A stretch of DNA of 64,000 bases, taken from positions 434,001 to 498,000 of the forward strand of contig NC_008541.1 of NCBI RefSeq assembly GCF_000196235.1. Direction: 5' to 3'. Shown here piece after piece: positions 1 to 8,225 of this stretch. The notes under the pieces were generated by a model that saw nothing but the letters and a program-made list of their open reading frames with translations, had not been told where the DNA came from and searched no databases. Numbering within the stretch: position 1 is the first letter of the stretch; each line of letters starts with the position of its first letter. Made by a program: the position numbers and the translations under genes. Origin of the DNA: Arthrobacter sp. FB24 (GTDB lineage: Bacteria > Actinomycetota > Actinomycetes > Actinomycetales > Micrococcaceae).

Positions 1-1083
1 GTGGCCATCCCGTCCTCCGGCGGGGCTTCGGGCTTCACCTTCGGGCTCCGCAAAGGCACTGCGGGCGGCGCAGCCGGAGGGGAAGCCCAGGAGACACTGC
101 TCCGCTACGCCGCCGGCACGGGGACAGCCTCGGCGACCGGCGCCGGCACCGGCACCGGCACCGGCACCGGCACCATGACGGTGGACCGCGGGCAGTCCGG
201 CCGGGCAGACTTCACCCGCTATTTCGCGGGTGCCGCGGCGGACAATGCCAGCACGGCATGGAGTTCCGAAACAGTGGCGCTGGCCGGAGGGGGGAGCGAG
301 CGGCGGGTGAAGCTGCGGGCCCTGGTGGACTCCTCCTCGGTGGAGCTCTTCGGCGGGGACGGCACGGCAGCCATCACCTCCCTGGTCTTCCCGGACCCGT
401 CCTCCACCGGGCTGTCTTTCAGCACCACCGGCGGGTCCGCGCGGCTGGTGTCCGCCAAAGTACACCAGCTGGCGGACACCTCCCGCCTCACTGCGGCGGT
501 GCCGTCGGCCGTCCTTGGCCCGGTGAGCGGCGCGGCCCGGCACAACCTGGATTCCTACTCCGTGGTTCCCGGCGGCCGCTGGGAAAGCACGGGAGCAGGG
601 CTGGCCGGCACGTTCGACAAGGACTCCACCGCCCTGAGCGCCGCCACGTACTCGGATGTCCGGGTGGCCGCGACAGTCCGTTTCGGCAGCGGACCCTACG
701 CGGGGGCCATGCTCAACAGCGACAGGGTGCCGGAACGGGGTTACGGCGGCGCGGGGTCGGTGCTGCTGCGGGCCTCGGCCGACGGTGCCACGGCGTACTA
801 CGTCAACCTCGACCCGAACCTGCGGCTGGCGCGCATCTTCAAGCTGCAGGACGGCGTCTTCGATTCCGCCGCCAGCGTCCTGGCCAGTGTCCCCGTGCTG
901 CTCAGCCACGGCGTCAGTTACAGCGTGGAAGCCGCCGCGGCGGGGGAGCGGCTGACGGTGAAGCTCGACGGCGTGGAAATCCTCGCCGTCGATGATGCCT
1001 CCCTGTCCGCCGGCAAGGTGGGACTGAACGTGTTCGACGGCCGGGCAGCCTATCAGGACGTGCTGGTGACAGGCTCGGGATGA
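1..1083 (+). CDS. Secreted GH32 fructanase, C-terminal part (cut by window edge)
   Basis: The frame is open at base 1, so the real start and the catalytic propeller lie upstream. The visible part has two modules. The first is the beta-sandwich that closes GH32 enzymes (VDSSSVELFGG followed by SLVFPDP, about residues 108-135). From about residue 165 to the end there is a concanavalin-like, CBM66/LamG-type module that in this family binds fructan. It lies upstream of and in the same direction as a levansucrase, so an extracellular levanase or levan fructotransferase is likely. The two cannot be told apart without the active site. A Gly-Thr run (139-174) interrupts the beginning of the sandwich. 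Confidence 0.75.
   Translation: MAIPSSGGASGFTFGLRKGTAGGAAGGEAQETLLRYAAGTGTASATGAGTGTGTGTGTMTVDRGQSGRADFTRYFAGAAADNASTAWSSETVALAGGGSERRVKLRALVDSSSVELFGGDGTAAITSLVFPDPSSTGLSFSTTGGSARLVSAKVHQLADTSRLTAAVPSAVLGPVSGAARHNLDSYSVVPGGRWESTGAGLAGTFDKDSTALSAATYSDVRVAATVRFGSGPYAGAMLNSDRVPERGYGGAGSVLLRASADGATAYYVNLDPNLRLARIFKLQDGVFDSAASVLASVPVLLSHGVSYSVEAAAAGERLTVKLDGVEILAVDDASLSAGKVGLNVFDGRAAYQDVLVTGSG
139..174 (+). repeat. GGC(A/G)CC hexanucleotide run
   Basis: One GGCGCC is followed by five perfect GGCACC units (145-174). They encode alternating Gly-Thr inside the GH32 beta-sandwich. The run is in frame, and gain or loss of a unit would change length without a frameshift. Confidence 0.9.
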
Positions 1084-1210
1084 GCCTGGTCCGGTTTGTC
1101 GCAGAAGGTGAACTCCGGGTGACGGCGGCGTGACATTTCACACTAAGTCTGATTTATGATGCAACATTTGACTCGGAAAATTAGCTGTGGCACGCGCGCG
1201 CAATGGGGAA

Positions 1211-1226
1211 TGTAAGCGCTTGCACA
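1211..1226. promoter_or_regulatory. LacI-family operator upstream of levansucrase
   Basis: TGTAAGCGCTTGCACA is a near-palindrome with the AAGCGCTT core typical of LacI/GalR operators. It lies about 255 bp before the levansucrase start. Its first 14 bases match the element at 8125-8138 (TGTAAACGCTTGCA) at 13 of 14 positions, which suggests one regulator for both. The remaining sequence of the 1084-1481 gap holds no convincing gene. Confidence 0.65.
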
Positions 1227-1481
1227 ATTGGAGCGAAACTTGGTTTTCGCAGCCTTGAAACACGGTTTGATAAGCATGCTTCAACGTGCCAGCGTAGAGA
1301 CCGGCGCAGGAAAGGAGTCCTTTCCGAATCGCCTCCCGGGGCCCTACCCAAGCCCCGTCCCCCTCGACACAAAGGCGTCCTCGATGACGCCTGCCGTGTC
1401 ATCGGGACAACCGGAGTTTCGGGGTATGAGGGCACACGCCCGTCTTCCACGAATGGTCTCAACTCCGCGAGAAGAGCAAAA

Positions 1482-3077
1482 ATGCACAAGCACCCCAATA
1501 CACACCGGATGCTGCGGTGGCGCCCCGCCGCCGCAGCACTGGCGGCGGCCGTGGCGGCTTCCGCCTTCCTTGCCGTTCCGTCGGCCCAGGCCAACGAACC
1601 TTCGGACCCGCCCGCCACCCAGCAGATGCCGGCACCCACCCCCGGCTTCCCGCTGCCCACCGACCACAGCCAGAAGGCCTACGATCCGGCGGCGGACTTC
1701 ACCTCAAAGTGGACCCGCGCCGATGCCAAGCAGATCATGGCCCAGAGCGACTCCACCGTGGCTCCCGGCCAGAACTCCATGAGCCCGGATGTCACCATGC
1801 CGGAAATCCCTGAGGATTTCCCCGCGATGAACGACGACGTCTGGGTCTGGGACACGTGGTCCCTGACCGACGAAAACGCCAACCAGATCAGCTACAAGGG
1901 CTGGGACGTCATCTTCTCCCTCGTCGCTGACCGCCACGCCGGCTACGGCTTCGACCAGCGCCACTGGAACGCCCGGATCGGCTACTTCTTCCGCAAGACC
2001 AACGCCGACCCGGCCAAGGACAAGTGGAACTACGGCGGACACGTCTTCGCTGACGGCGCTTCCATCGGCAACACCGAATGGTCCGGCTCCACCCGCCTGA
2101 TGCAGGGCAACCAGGTCAATGTGTTCTACACGGCCACCACGTTCTACGACGTTGCCGAACGCAATGCAGGCGGCGGCGGCATCGCACCGGACGCGGCCAT
2201 CGCCAAGGCGCTGGGCAAGATCCACGCCGACCAGAACGGTGTCACGTTCGACGGCTTCAAGCACACCAAGCTGCTGGAGCCGGACGGCAAGATGTACCAG
2301 AACAAGGCCCAGAACCCGGGCTTCGCCTTCCGCGACCCGTACACGTTCGCCGACCCCGCACACCCGGGCAAGACCTTCATGGTCTTCGAAGGCAACACCG
2401 GCGGCACCCGCGGCGAATACGAGTGCAAGCCCGAGGACCTTGGCTACAAGGCCGGCGACCCCAACGCTGAGAACCTCAACGAGGTCAACAGCAGCGGCGC
2501 CTACTACCAGACCGCCAACGTGGGGCTGGCAGTGGCGGACAACAAGGATCTGACCAAGTGGTCCTTCCTGCCGCCGATCCTTTCGGCCAACTGCGTCAAC
2601 GACCAGACCGAGCGTCCCCAGATCTTCATCCAGAATGAAGGCGGCAAGAACAAGTACTACCTGTTCACCATCAGCCACCAGTTCACCTACGCGGCCGGCA
2701 TGCGCGGCCCCGACGGCGTCTATGGCTTCGTGGGCGACGGTGTCCGTTCGGACTACCAGCCGATGAACAACAGCGGCCTGGCCCTGGGCTCGCCGACGGA
2801 CCTGAACCTTCCGTCCGAGTCCCCCGAGGCACCCACCCCGAACCAGAACGGCCGCCAGTTCCAGGCCTACTCGCACTACGTGCAGCCGGGCGGCCTGGTG
2901 CAGTCCTTCATTGACAACGTGAACGGCGTCCGCGGCGGCTCACTCTCGCCCACCGTGAAGATCAACTTCCGTGACGGCGTATCCCAGGTGGACCGCACCT
3001 TCGGCAAGAACGGCCTCGGCCCGTTCGGCTACCTGCCCACCAACCTCAAGGTTGGCGGCGAGGGCCTCTACAAGTAA
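1482..3077 (+). CDS. Levansucrase (GH68), secreted
   Basis: A 531-residue enzyme that transfers fructosyl units from sucrose to build levan, or to water, outside the cell (EC 2.4.1.10 family). ATG 1482 was chosen because it begins a clear signal peptide (charged start, Ala-rich core, cleavage near SAQA); the frame is open further upstream but that part does not look coding. The GH68 triad is present: nucleophile Asp124 in VWVWDTW, transition-state Asp285 in FRDPY, acid/base Glu377 in TERPQIF. An inulosucrase specificity cannot be excluded by eye. The gene follows a fructanase and is preceded by a LacI-type operator; a terminator follows. Confidence 0.93.
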   Translation: MHKHPNTHRMLRWRPAAAALAAAVAASAFLAVPSAQANEPSDPPATQQMPAPTPGFPLPTDHSQKAYDPAADFTSKWTRADAKQIMAQSDSTVAPGQNSMSPDVTMPEIPEDFPAMNDDVWVWDTWSLTDENANQISYKGWDVIFSLVADRHAGYGFDQRHWNARIGYFFRKTNADPAKDKWNYGGHVFADGASIGNTEWSGSTRLMQGNQVNVFYTATTFYDVAERNAGGGGIAPDAAIAKALGKIHADQNGVTFDGFKHTKLLEPDGKMYQNKAQNPGFAFRDPYTFADPAHPGKTFMVFEGNTGGTRGEYECKPEDLGYKAGDPNAENLNEVNSSGAYYQTANVGLAVADNKDLTKWSFLPPILSANCVNDQTERPQIFIQNEGGKNKYYLFTISHQFTYAAGMRGPDGVYGFVGDGVRSDYQPMNNSGLALGSPTDLNLPSESPEAPTPNQNGRQFQAYSHYVQPGGLVQSFIDNVNGVRGGSLSPTVKINFRDGVSQVDRTFGKNGLGPFGYLPTNLKVGGEGLYK

Positions 3078-3110
3078 CCCGCAGCGGGGAACTCAACACC
3101 CGCCTAAACA

Positions 3111-3154
3111 GCAGGGACGTCCGGATCTCATCCGGGCGTCCCTGCGGCTTTTTA
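3111..3154 (+). terminator. Rho-independent terminator of levansucrase
   Basis: A 16-bp stem (3111-3126 with 3130-3145, one G-T pair) with a 3-nt loop is followed by GGCTTTTTAT. It lies 34 bp after the levansucrase stop. Confidence 0.9.
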
Positions 3155-3331
3155 TACCTATATATACGGACGAAATGCGGACGCGCGGCCGCCTTCACCG
3201 GGGGCCGCCGCGCCGGCCGCTTGGGATCCCGGGAGCCATTCCGGCTAGACTCGCACGCCGGGGACAGAACGCCATTGCCGCTCGAGGCCTCCACGGAACG
3301 GGCGGCGCAATCTCGACCAGAAAAGTGACCT

Positions 3332-3781
3332 TTGAAAAACATTGCACGCCCTCTGACCGCAGCAGCCCTCTTCGCCGCACTGGCACTCACCGCATGCTCC
3401 GCGCCGGAAGCCGGCGGCGCGCCGTCGTCGTCCGCCCCCGGACCTGCCACGGCAACCGCGACGCCGAGCCCCAGCAAGAGCTCCGGGCCCTTTGGGGACT
3501 TTCCCTCCGCGGCGGAGGCATGCACCACCATCTCCCAGCAGGCCACCGGCGCGTCACTGTTTCCGCTCTCGGCGGCCCAGGGCAAAACGGCGGAACTGGA
3601 ACAGCTCAAGGCGGAGCTCAGCGAAACCGCTGAACGCGTTCCGGACGGGCTCAAGGCCGATTTCGCCAACCTCAATGCGGTGGCCGTCGCCGGGCTGAGC
3701 GACCAGACCGTGTACTCCAGCGGAAAGTTCGACGCCGCGATGGCCCCGGTTACCGCCTGGCTCGCCGCCAACTGCAAATAG
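3332..3781 (+). CDS. Small secreted lipoprotein, unknown function
   Basis: 149 residues. The N-terminus (MKNIARPLTAAALFAALALT, then Ala-Cys) is a lipoprotein signal with a lipobox at LTAC, followed by a Ser/Pro/Thr-rich linker and a helical domain with Cys in TTISQQ and at the C-terminus (ANCK). The start is TTG: an in-frame stop sits only 6 bp upstream at 3326, so no earlier start exists, and the ribosome site is weak. I do not recognise a family. It sits alone between a terminator and the envelope operon. Confidence 0.75.
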   Translation: MKNIARPLTAAALFAALALTACSAPEAGGAPSSSAPGPATATATPSPSKSSGPFGDFPSAAEACTTISQQATGASLFPLSAAQGKTAELEQLKAELSETAERVPDGLKADFANLNAVAVAGLSDQTVYSSGKFDAAMAPVTAWLAANCK

Positions 3782-3869
3782 CAGGCTTCGGCTTGGCGAT
3801 TTTCACCCGCGTCCGGCCGCTTGTCGCGGCCAAGGGATAGTGTGGTGTTCAAGAGAAGGGGAGTGCCTG

Positions 3870-4331
3870 ATGGAATACCAGAACCCACATCCCGCGCCGG
3901 GGGCCCACGCTGATCCAGTCGTTGCCCTGCCGGCCGGCACCGGACGCACCGTCATTTCCGAAACGGCAGTAGCCAAGGTCGCAGGCATCGCAGCCCGGGC
4001 CGTTCCGGGGGTCTATTCCCTGGGCACCGGCCCGTCCCGAGCCTTAGGGGCCATCCGGGACGCTGTCGGCAGCTCCGACCACGCCGCCGGCGTCCACGCT
4101 GAGGTCGGCGAGACGCAGGTGGCAGTGGACATTAACCTCGTGGCCGTCTACGGGACGCCGCTGCATTCCCTGGCGGATCAGGTGCGGGCCGCCGTCTATG
4201 CCGCAGTGGAGGAGCTCGTTGGCCTGCAGGTCATCGAGGTCAATGTGGAGATCAATGACGTCTACGTAGCGGCGCCGGCAAAGCCAGGACTGCCCGTGGA
4301 AGCCCGGACTGAGAGGGAGGCCATCCAGTGA
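3870..4331 (+). CDS. Asp23/Gls24 family envelope stress protein
   Basis: 153 residues. The Asp23 core is recognisable (TVISETAVAKVAGIAARAVP, then VYSLG, VDINLVAVYG, VIEVNVEINDVY). In Firmicutes Asp23 is held at the membrane by AmaP and responds to cell-wall or alkaline stress; actinobacterial homologues sit in similar clusters. ATG 3870 follows a strong GAAGGGGAG site at 3855-3863. It is the first gene of a five-gene operon in which each stop overlaps the next start by 4 bp. Confidence 0.88.
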   Translation: MEYQNPHPAPGAHADPVVALPAGTGRTVISETAVAKVAGIAARAVPGVYSLGTGPSRALGAIRDAVGSSDHAAGVHAEVGETQVAVDINLVAVYGTPLHSLADQVRAAVYAAVEELVGLQVIEVNVEINDVYVAAPAKPGLPVEARTEREAIQ

Positions 4332-4519
4332 ACCTGACCGTGGTGGGAATAGCAGTGGGGGCCTTCGTGGCCTTTATGTCTTTCCAGTTCGGCATCTGGG
4401 GCTTCCTCGTCTCGCTGCTGTTCATGGGGATTGGTGCCCTCCTTGGCCGCGCCGCGGAAGGGAAACTTGACCTGCGCAGCGTGTTCGATGCCATCACGGG
4501 CCGGCGCTCATCCTCATGA
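4328..4519 (+). CDS. DUF2273-type small membrane protein
   Basis: 63 residues with two hydrophobic segments (about 4-20 and 22-40) and a basic tail, matching the short DUF2273 proteins that accompany Asp23 genes. The GTG start overlaps the upstream stop (GTGA). Presumably a membrane partner of the Asp23 proteins. Confidence 0.8.
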   Translation: MNLTVVGIAVGAFVAFMSFQFGIWGFLVSLLFMGIGALLGRAAEGKLDLRSVFDAITGRRSSS

Positions 4520-4899
4520 GCAGCACGGCCGGAACCGTGGCCGGTGGCTCCGTGATGGCCGGGCACAACCGCATCAGTACGCAGGCGCTCACCAGCCTTG
4601 CACGGGCAGCCGCCGCTGAAGCGCTGGGCGTCCCGGCGCACGACGTCCGGGCTGACTGGTCCGACGACGACGGCCTGCTGGCACTGTCACTCGTCCTGCC
4701 TATCAGGATCCCGCCGCTGACCACTGTCCTGCGCGACCCCGGCCGCGTCGCCGCCTTCGGCGGCTCCATCCGGGAGCGTGCCATCGCGGCCAGGCCCGTG
4801 ATCCTGCACCGCGTGGCGGAACTCAGCGGGGCGCAGCTGAGCCGCGTGGACATCCGGATCAGCGGCGCCGCCATCAGCGAAGGGGGAAGGGTCCAGTGA
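4516..4899 (+). CDS. Second, shorter Asp23-like protein
   Basis: 127 residues. Its layout resembles half an Asp23 fold: a helix (ISTQALTSLARAAAAEALGV) and the strands ALSLVLPIRIPP and RVDIRISGAAI. The ATGA overlap with the preceding gene and GTGA overlap with the next support translational coupling. The relation to Asp23 is by pattern and operon context and is less certain than for 3870-4331. Confidence 0.7.
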   Translation: MSSTAGTVAGGSVMAGHNRISTQALTSLARAAAAEALGVPAHDVRADWSDDDGLLALSLVLPIRIPPLTTVLRDPGRVAAFGGSIRERAIAARPVILHRVAELSGAQLSRVDIRISGAAISEGGRVQ

Positions 4900-5573
4900 A
4901 CAACGCCACCGACGTCCGCTCAAAGGGCAGCCACGCAGCGGGAAATGGCGCCTCCGGCACGAGTACCGGCGTCTCCGCCGCTGGAGAACCGGATCCCCGG
5001 GGCGCCGGTATGCGCCGGATCCTGGACCGCGAAACGCGTTCCTCGCGTGCCGCAGTGTCCGGGGTCGCCGCGGTTCTGGTGATCGTCCTGTGCGGGTACG
5101 GGCTCCTCGAAGCCGCAGTGCGCGCAGTCGGGCAGCCGCCGTGGCTCATCGATCCGCAGACCGCCGCGGAACGAATCATTGCGCTTCCCCAGGGCATGCC
5201 GCCGCTGCTGCTCGGCGCTATCGGGGCCGTGACCGCCATGGCGGGGCTGTTTTTCCTGCTCAACGCCGTCCTGCCCGGCCGCCGTGCGCGGCATTTGCTC
5301 CCGGACCCCCGGGCCGGAGTGGTGGTGGACGATGAAGTCATCGCCTCCGCGCTCGCCCGCCGTGCCCGGTTGGCTGCGAACGTCACGCAGGAACAGGTGA
5401 TGGTGGTGGTGGCGCAGCGCCAGGTGACTGTCAACGTGCGGCCCACCTCCGGGGTGCCTGTCAGCGAGAACGCGGTGCTGGCCGCCGTGCTGGCGGAGCT
5501 GCGGGAAATGGCTCTTGAACCGATGCCGGAAGTGCGGGTCAACGTGGCCGCTTCGGGGGTGATCGGGGCATGA
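4896..5573 (+). CDS. DUF6286-like membrane protein of the Asp23 operon
   Basis: 225 residues: a polar N-terminus, two membrane helices (about residues 50-72 and 102-125), then a cytoplasmic domain with an Asp23-like strand pattern (VTVNVRPTSGVPVSENAVLA). This matches the DUF6286 proteins found in actinobacterial alkaline-shock clusters. It overlaps both neighbours by 4 bp. Confidence 0.72.
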   Translation: MNNATDVRSKGSHAAGNGASGTSTGVSAAGEPDPRGAGMRRILDRETRSSRAAVSGVAAVLVIVLCGYGLLEAAVRAVGQPPWLIDPQTAAERIIALPQGMPPLLLGAIGAVTAMAGLFFLLNAVLPGRRARHLLPDPRAGVVVDDEVIASALARRARLAANVTQEQVMVVVAQRQVTVNVRPTSGVPVSENAVLAAVLAELREMALEPMPEVRVNVAASGVIGA

Positions 5574-6181
5574 ACAACACCCCCCGTACGCTGAACCGGA
5601 TCCTGATCGGAATCCTGGGTGTGAAGCTGCTGGTCATCGGGCTGCTGCTGGTCCTGCTGGCCACCGTTCCGGCGGTGGCTTCGTGGTGGCAGCAGTGGTC
5701 CGCCGGTGTGTGGAGCGGCATGAGCCAGCTCCTCCAGCGGACAGGCATCCCCGGCCGCGAGGAAAGCTGGCTGTGGGCCGTGATCGCGCTGGTGCTGGCA
5801 GCGGTGATTGCCTTGATGGTCGCCTGGGTGGCCCAGCAGGGCAAAGGCCGCGCCAACCTGATCGTTGCCGAGGACGACGCCGCGGGTTTCCCCGGCAACG
5901 TGCGGATCGGCGGCGGCGTCGCCGAACAGGCCCTGCGCGCGGCACTGGCCGGGCGGCAGGACCTGGCCGGCGCTACTGTGGCCACCTACGAGATCCGTGG
6001 CGAGCCCGCGCTGAAGATTCGTCTGCAGCCCCGCCAGGGCGTGGCCCCGCACCTCCTCGCGGCTGATGTCTCAGCCCTCGTGGAGGCGCTGGACGCCGTT
6101 GTGGGCAAGCGCATCCCTGTGCTTATCCACATCGGCTCCGGCGCCCGTTCCCGCTTCGGCAGGGCGGAACGCGTCCGCTAG
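5570..6181 (+). CDS. AmaP-like alkaline-shock membrane anchor
   Basis: 203 residues with two membrane helices (about 13-35 and 65-88), then a soluble domain (VRIGGGVAEQALRAALAG onwards) and a basic tail. By position and shape it is the AmaP-type anchor expected to hold Asp23 proteins at the membrane. The TAG stop (6179-6181) interlocks with the stop of the opposing alpha-glucosidase gene. Confidence 0.72.
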   Translation: MNNTPRTLNRILIGILGVKLLVIGLLLVLLATVPAVASWWQQWSAGVWSGMSQLLQRTGIPGREESWLWAVIALVLAAVIALMVAWVAQQGKGRANLIVAEDDAAGFPGNVRIGGGVAEQALRAALAGRQDLAGATVATYEIRGEPALKIRLQPRQGVAPHLLAADVSALVEALDAVVGKRIPVLIHIGSGARSRFGRAERVR

Positions 6182-8100
6182 ACCGCCACGAGGTATACGG
6201 CGGAGTCCGGCGCAAGTTTCCGGGCGCCGTCCGGGCGGGTACCCGATCCGGCCGTACCTGTTTCGGCCGGGCCTGTTTCGGCCGTCCCTGATTCGGCCGG
6301 ACCGCCCGTCACCGCTTCATCCGCGCTGGCCAGCGCAACCCGATAGCCTTCCGGCAGGGTGGCGGCGGCAAGGCCCATGTTGGCAATCACCAGGACATCC
6401 CCGTTGTGGAAGGCGAGCACTCCGTCCGCGGGTGCGTGCACGTCGGCCCAGCGGAAGCTCCCGGCGCCCAGCCGGTGTTCCTTGCGCAGCGCCAGCGCTG
6501 CACGGTACAGCTCCAACGTGGAACCGTCGACGCCGTCCTGCCGGTCGGCGGCCAGCTCGCCGAAGGACTCCGGCTGGGGGAGCCAGGGAGCAGCAGGTGC
6601 CTCGCCCGGGAACGCTGAGGCGAAGCCGTAGCCCGGCTCGGCGGCTTTCCACGGCAGCGGTACACGGCAGCCGTCGCGACCCCGCTCGATGCCGTTCGTC
6701 CGGAAGAAGGTAGGGTCCTGGCGCGCTTCGGCGGGAACGGTGGTGTGCTCCGGGAGGCCCAGTTCCTCGCCCTGGTACAGGTACGCCGAACCGGGGAGGG
6801 CAAGTGAAACCATGCTGGCTGCCCGGGCACGGGCGAGGCCAAGCGCGGCATCCGGCTGTTCATCCTCAGCAGCAATTCCCTTCGGGAACGTGGTGGGGTC
6901 CTTCAGCCCAAAGCGGGTGGAGTGCCGGACCGTGTCGTGGTTGCTGAGGACCCACGTGGTGGTGGCACCTACCGTGGCGGCCGCCCGCAGGGAATCCTCA
7001 ATGGCCACCGCCGTCCGACCGGCATCCCAGCCGGCCAGCAGGAAGTCGAAGTTGAACGCCTGCTGCATTTCATCGGGCCGGACATACCGGGCCAACCGCT
7101 CGGCCGGCTCCACCCAGGCCTCGGCCACCATCATGCGGTCGCCGTCATACTCGGCCAGTACCCGGTGCCAGTCGCGGTAGATCTCGTGCACGCCGTCCTG
7201 GTCGAAGAACGGCGAGGGCGGGTAGAGCGGCGAGACGGCCTGGTGCTCGTCGTCGTCGGCTGCTGTCGCCGCGGCAGCGTCAGTGGCGGCTGCCGGGTGG
7301 GCGCGGTGCGGTTCTTCGGCTTCGGTATGGCCGCCATGGGCATCGCCAGGCAGCTCGGTTGCTCCTTCCACCATGGCTGCGGAGCCTTCCCAGTCCGGAA
7401 GCCCCGCTTCCTTGACCATCCCGTGCGCCACATCCACGCGGAAGCCGTCCACGCCGCGGTCCAGCCAGAACCGCAGCACCGAGCGCATTTCCTCCTTGAC
7501 CTCGGCGTTGTCCCAGTTCAGGTCAGGCTGCTTGGTGTCAAAGAGGTGCAGGTACCATTCGCCGGGCGCGCCGTCTGCCTCTGTGACGCGGGTCCAGGCC
7601 GGGCCGCCGAAGATGGACTTCCAGTTGTTCGGGGCCAGGTCACCGCTCCCCGAACCGGGGACGGAGTCCTTGCCTGGCCGGAACATGTAACGGTCCCGTT
7701 CGCGTGAGCCGGGCGGTGCCGCGAGGGCCTCCCGGAACCAGGCGTGTTCGTCCGAGGTGTGGTTGGGCACCAGGTCAACGATGACCTTCAGCCCCAGGCC
7801 GTGAGCCTTCTGCAACATTTCGTCGAAGTCCGCCAGGGTACCGAAGAGCGGGTCCACTTCGCGGTAGTCGGCTACGTCGTAACCGGCGTCGGCCTGGGGT
7901 GACTTGTAGAAGGGGGACAGCCAGACGGCATCCACGCCGAGCCTGTGCAGGTGGTCCAAATGAGCCGTCACTCCGCGAAGATCCCCCATCCCGTCGCCAT
8001 TGGCATCGGCGAAGGACCGCGGGTAAACCTGGTACACGACGGCGCTGGCCCACCACGCCGGAATCGAGGAGCCGTCAGTCGGGACTGGGCTGTGTGCCAC
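6178..8100 (-). CDS. Alpha-glucosidase (GH13), cytoplasmic
   Basis: 640 residues from GTG 8100, chosen because GGAAAGGATAT precedes it. The frame opens at 8139, but that codon lies inside the operator. GH13 motifs are all present: VIDLVPNHTS in region I as DLVPNHTS, nucleophile Asp in GFRVDVAHG, acid/base Glu in MMVAEAWVE, third Asp in LSNHDTVR. It hydrolyses imported alpha-glucosides. Two oddities: an Ala/His/Asp-rich insert of about 50 residues after the nucleophile strand, and a Gly/Thr/Glu/Ala repeat near the C-terminus. There is no signal peptide. Divergent from the transporter that probably feeds it. Confidence 0.9.
   Translation of the reverse strand: MAHSPVPTDGSSIPAWWASAVVYQVYPRSFADANGDGMGDLRGVTAHLDHLHRLGVDAVWLSPFYKSPQADAGYDVADYREVDPLFGTLADFDEMLQKAHGLGLKVIVDLVPNHTSDEHAWFREALAAPPGSRERDRYMFRPGKDSVPGSGSGDLAPNNWKSIFGGPAWTRVTEADGAPGEWYLHLFDTKQPDLNWDNAEVKEEMRSVLRFWLDRGVDGFRVDVAHGMVKEAGLPDWEGSAAMVEGATELPGDAHGGHTEAEEPHRAHPAAATDAAAATAADDDEHQAVSPLYPPSPFFDQDGVHEIYRDWHRVLAEYDGDRMMVAEAWVEPAERLARYVRPDEMQQAFNFDFLLAGWDAGRTAVAIEDSLRAAATVGATTTWVLSNHDTVRHSTRFGLKDPTTFPKGIAAEDEQPDAALGLARARAASMVSLALPGSAYLYQGEELGLPEHTTVPAEARQDPTFFRTNGIERGRDGCRVPLPWKAAEPGYGFASAFPGEAPAAPWLPQPESFGELAADRQDGVDGSTLELYRAALALRKEHRLGAGSFRWADVHAPADGVLAFHNGDVLVIANMGLAAATLPEGYRVALASADEAVTGGPAESGTAETGPAETGTAGSGTRPDGARKLAPDSAVYLVAV
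6239..6298 (-). repeat. Four 15-bp tandem repeats in the alpha-glucosidase gene
   Basis: Units at 6239, 6254, 6269 and 6284 share ...CC(C/T)G(A/T)T(C/T)CGGCC. They are in frame and encode a degenerate pentapeptide (E-T/S-G-T/P-A) in a linker before the last strands of the protein. Confidence 0.85.
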
Positions 8101-8124
8101 AGATATCCTTTCCATAAACTTCGG

Positions 8125-8138
8125 TGTAAACGCTTGCA
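8125..8138. promoter_or_regulatory. LacI-family operator in the divergent 8101-8225 promoter region
   Basis: TGTAAACGCTTGCA, a LacI-type palindrome, lies 25 bp upstream of the alpha-glucosidase GTG and about 90 bp upstream of the binding-protein gene. It could control both. The LacI regulator at 11816-12880 is the obvious candidate. Confidence 0.7.
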
Positions 8139-8225
8139 TTTCTCACCGCAACGTTACTAGTGTGATGGGCACCACTTCAACCGCACCGCCGATTTTGCTC
8201 GACACTCAGCGAGGAGTCTCTCCAT

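Noticed and set aside
3046..3888. Minus-strand frame of about 280 codons over the small lipoprotein
   Set aside because: It crosses the levansucrase terminator and the lipoprotein signal peptide on the other strand; no family features.
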